Shown: piece by piece, positions 62,803 through 64,000 of the stretch
Position numbering within the stretch: the first letter of the stretch is position 1
Layout: each line of letters begins with the position of its first letter
Source: Rothia kristinae NBRC 15354
GTDB taxonomy: Bacteria; Actinomycetota; Actinomycetes; Actinomycetales; Micrococcaceae
DNA: 64,000 bases
Reading direction: 5' to 3'
Assembly (NCBI RefSeq): GCF_001570865.1
Contig: NZ_BCSM01000004.1
Span: forward strand, 62,001-126,000
Translations under genes and position numbers: made by a program
The notes under the pieces: generated by a model
Seen by the model: the letters and a program-made list of their open reading frames with translations, nothing else
What the model was told of the DNA's origin: nothing
Databases searched by the model: none

Positions 62803-64000
62803 TCACCCGGACAGGGCGACGTCGGCGGCCACCAGCTTGTTCTCCGCATCCAGCGGGATCCCGGCCAGGCGCATCGAGGCGGCCGTGGAGGTGTAGGCGT
62901 CCACCAGCGGGAAGGAGTACCCGCCCTCCAGCAGCAGCCGCTGCGCGTCCTCGCTGGCCTGCTGGCGCTTCGCGGGGTCCGTGGTGGACTGCAGATTCAG
63001 CAGCGCCTCGTCCACCTCCTTGATCGGGTGGCCGAAGAAGAAGGACTGGTTCTCGTAGAAGGAGGAGTACACCACCCGCAGCACGTCCGGGTCCGCCCGG
63101 CCCTGGGACCAGGTGGACAGGTCGTAGGGGGCGTCGTAGAGGGTGTAGTCGCTCAGCTGCGCCTCGGTGCGCGGCTGCAGGTCGAAGCGGATGCCGACCT
63201 TCTTCCACTGGTTCTGCAGCAGCTGCAGCATCTGCTCCTTGGTGGTCCCGGAGCCGGTGTACATGAACACGATCGTCAGCGGCTCCCCGGTGTCCTCGTG
63301 GTGCCGGTAGCCGTCTGCATCCACCCGGGTGTACCCGGCCTGCTCCAGCTCGGCCACCGCCCGGTCCGGGTCGTGGCGCAGCAGATCGGACAGGTCCGCG
63401 GAGCCGGGGGTCGCGGCGGTGAGCAGGCCCGTGGCGGCCTTGGCGTTGCCCTGGTAGATCCGGTCCGCGATCTCCTGGCGGTCCGTGGCCGCGTTGATGG
63501 CCCGGCGCACGTGCGCGTCCTGGAAGATCGGGCGGTAGATGAAGGGGATCAGCGGGGTGGAGATGCCCTTGCCGGGGACCTGGGACAGGTGCAGGTCCGC
63601 CGTCTTGATCCCGGCGAGGGTGGACACGTCCAGCATCGTGCCGATGTCCACCTGCCCGGAGGTCACCGCCCCGGCCAGGGTCGTGGGGTCCGGGATGAAC
63701 TGGGCGCGCACCGTGCGGAAGTGGGCCGGTCCCTTGTTGCGTCGGGCATCCGAGCCCCAGGCGTAGTCCTCCCGGCGGGTCAGCAGCACGTACTGGCCCT
63801 GCCGGTACTCGCTGAACACGTACGGCCCGGAGCCGATGACGTCCCCGCGGGCCACGTCCTTGGGGTCCTTGCCCAGGGTCGCGTCCGCGAGCATCCCGAG
63901 GGTCTGGGTGGTCGCGGCTTGCAGGAACTGGGCGTTGGGCCCGTCGAAGACGACGACGGCGGTGTGGGCATCCGGGGTCTCGGTGCGCTGGTAGCCGCGC
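62803..64000 (-). CDS. solute-binding protein of peptide-type ABC importer, 5' end outside window
   Basis: At least 399 residues of a family 5 extracellular solute-binding protein; the frame runs to the window edge. The C-terminal two-thirds show GDVIGSGPYVFSEYRQGQYVLLTRREDYAWGSD, the VRRAINAATDRQEIADRIYQGNAKAA segment, and YTRVDADGYRHHEDTGEPLTIVFMYTGSGTTKEQMLQLLQNQWKKVGIRFDLQPRTEAQL. The signal/lipoprotein sequence would be off-window. It is upstream of the two permeases and ATPase on the minus strand, in standard importer order. Confidence 0.92.
   Translation of the reverse strand, partial: RGYQRTETPDAHTAVVVFDGPNAQFLQAATTQTLGMLADATLGKDPKDVARGDVIGSGPYVFSEYRQGQYVLLTRREDYAWGSDARRNKGPAHFRTVRAQFIPDPTTLAGAVTSGQVDIGTMLDVSTLAGIKTADLHLSQVPGKGISTPLIPFIYRPIFQDAHVRRAINAATDRQEIADRIYQGNAKAATGLLTAATPGSADLSDLLRHDPDRAVAELEQAGYTRVDADGYRHHEDTGEPLTIVFMYTGSGTTKEQMLQLLQNQWKKVGIRFDLQPRTEAQLSDYTLYDAPYDLSTWSQGRADPDVLRVVYSSFYENQSFFFGHPIKEVDEALLNLQSTTDPAKRQQASEDAQRLLLEGGYSFPLVDAYTSTAASMRLAGIPLDAENKLVAADVALSG

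Overview
The window is about 64 kb of very GC-rich DNA from an actinobacterium, most likely a Micrococcaceae-type organism (Kocuria/Micrococcus/Rothia-like; inference from gene families, not from a marker gene). Supporting signs are HspR/HAIR control of dnaK and clpB, frequent leaderless genes with a TAnnnT box six bases before the start codon, a dCTP deaminase resembling the mycobacterial bifunctional type, DUF3073 and DUF4235 genes, and a sterol-carrier-like gene beside purF. No transposase, integrase, phage gene or CRISPR array is visible. The region reads as core chromosome with small accessory loci.

Layout. 1-6.2 kb: the 3' part of an NHL-repeat gene, a membrane protein, a methyltransferase, tRNA-Gly(CCC), dcd, then an overlapping pair coding an HPr-kinase-like/PqqD-like fusion and a MauE/thioredoxin fusion. 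6.3-14.4 kb: a UMF1-type MFS exporter and a six-gene Mrp Na+/H+ antiporter operon (mrpA with fused B part, C, D, E, F, G) joined by stop/start overlaps. 14.5-18.3 kb: a DUF4235 gene and a TPP-riboswitch-controlled ECF transporter (ykoE-D-C). 18.5-24.7 kb: an ABC exporter pair, an aminotransferase-IV/ADC lyase, a Bcr/CflA MFS exporter and a LMW-phosphatase/kinase pair. 24.7-29.0 kb: dnaK-grpE-dnaJ-hspR with two HAIR operators. 29.1-36.5 kb: two AGCS amino-acid symporters, trmB, DUF6176, a DoxX-like protein, dps with a palindromic operator, and a HAD phosphatase. 36.5-43.6 kb: clpB with a HAIR operator, lactate-type oxidase plus MHS transporter, sirtuin, DUF3073. 43.7-51.0 kb: purine synthesis (purM, purF on the minus strand with an asparaginase and two small genes; purD, purC on the plus strand). 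51.1-57.4 kb: lactate locus, lldP-lldR divergent from lutABC. 57.6-64 kb: secreted HNH nuclease, uridine kinase, and a peptide/nickel-type ABC importer whose binding-protein gene runs off the window.

Physiological theme. The genes suit a soil or skin aerobe: sodium/alkali tolerance (Mrp), thiamine-precursor salvage (TPP switch plus Yko), chaperone stress control (HspR regulon with dnaK operon and clpB), iron/DNA protection (Dps), and two parallel L-lactate oxidation routes (LutABC with LldP; LldD-like with an MHS carrier).

The most unusual signal is not a gene. Several intergenic gaps carry palindromic elements built from forward copies of a word, a short central spacer, then inverted copies of the same word, at fixed spacing. 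One class (five copies) uses a 20-bp word ending CGTTCCC, always with a 15-nt centre, and sits directly after gene 3' ends. A second class (three copies) uses shorter words at an exact 19-nt period. They look like a family of structured 3'-end/REP-like elements. I do not recognise a published description of them.
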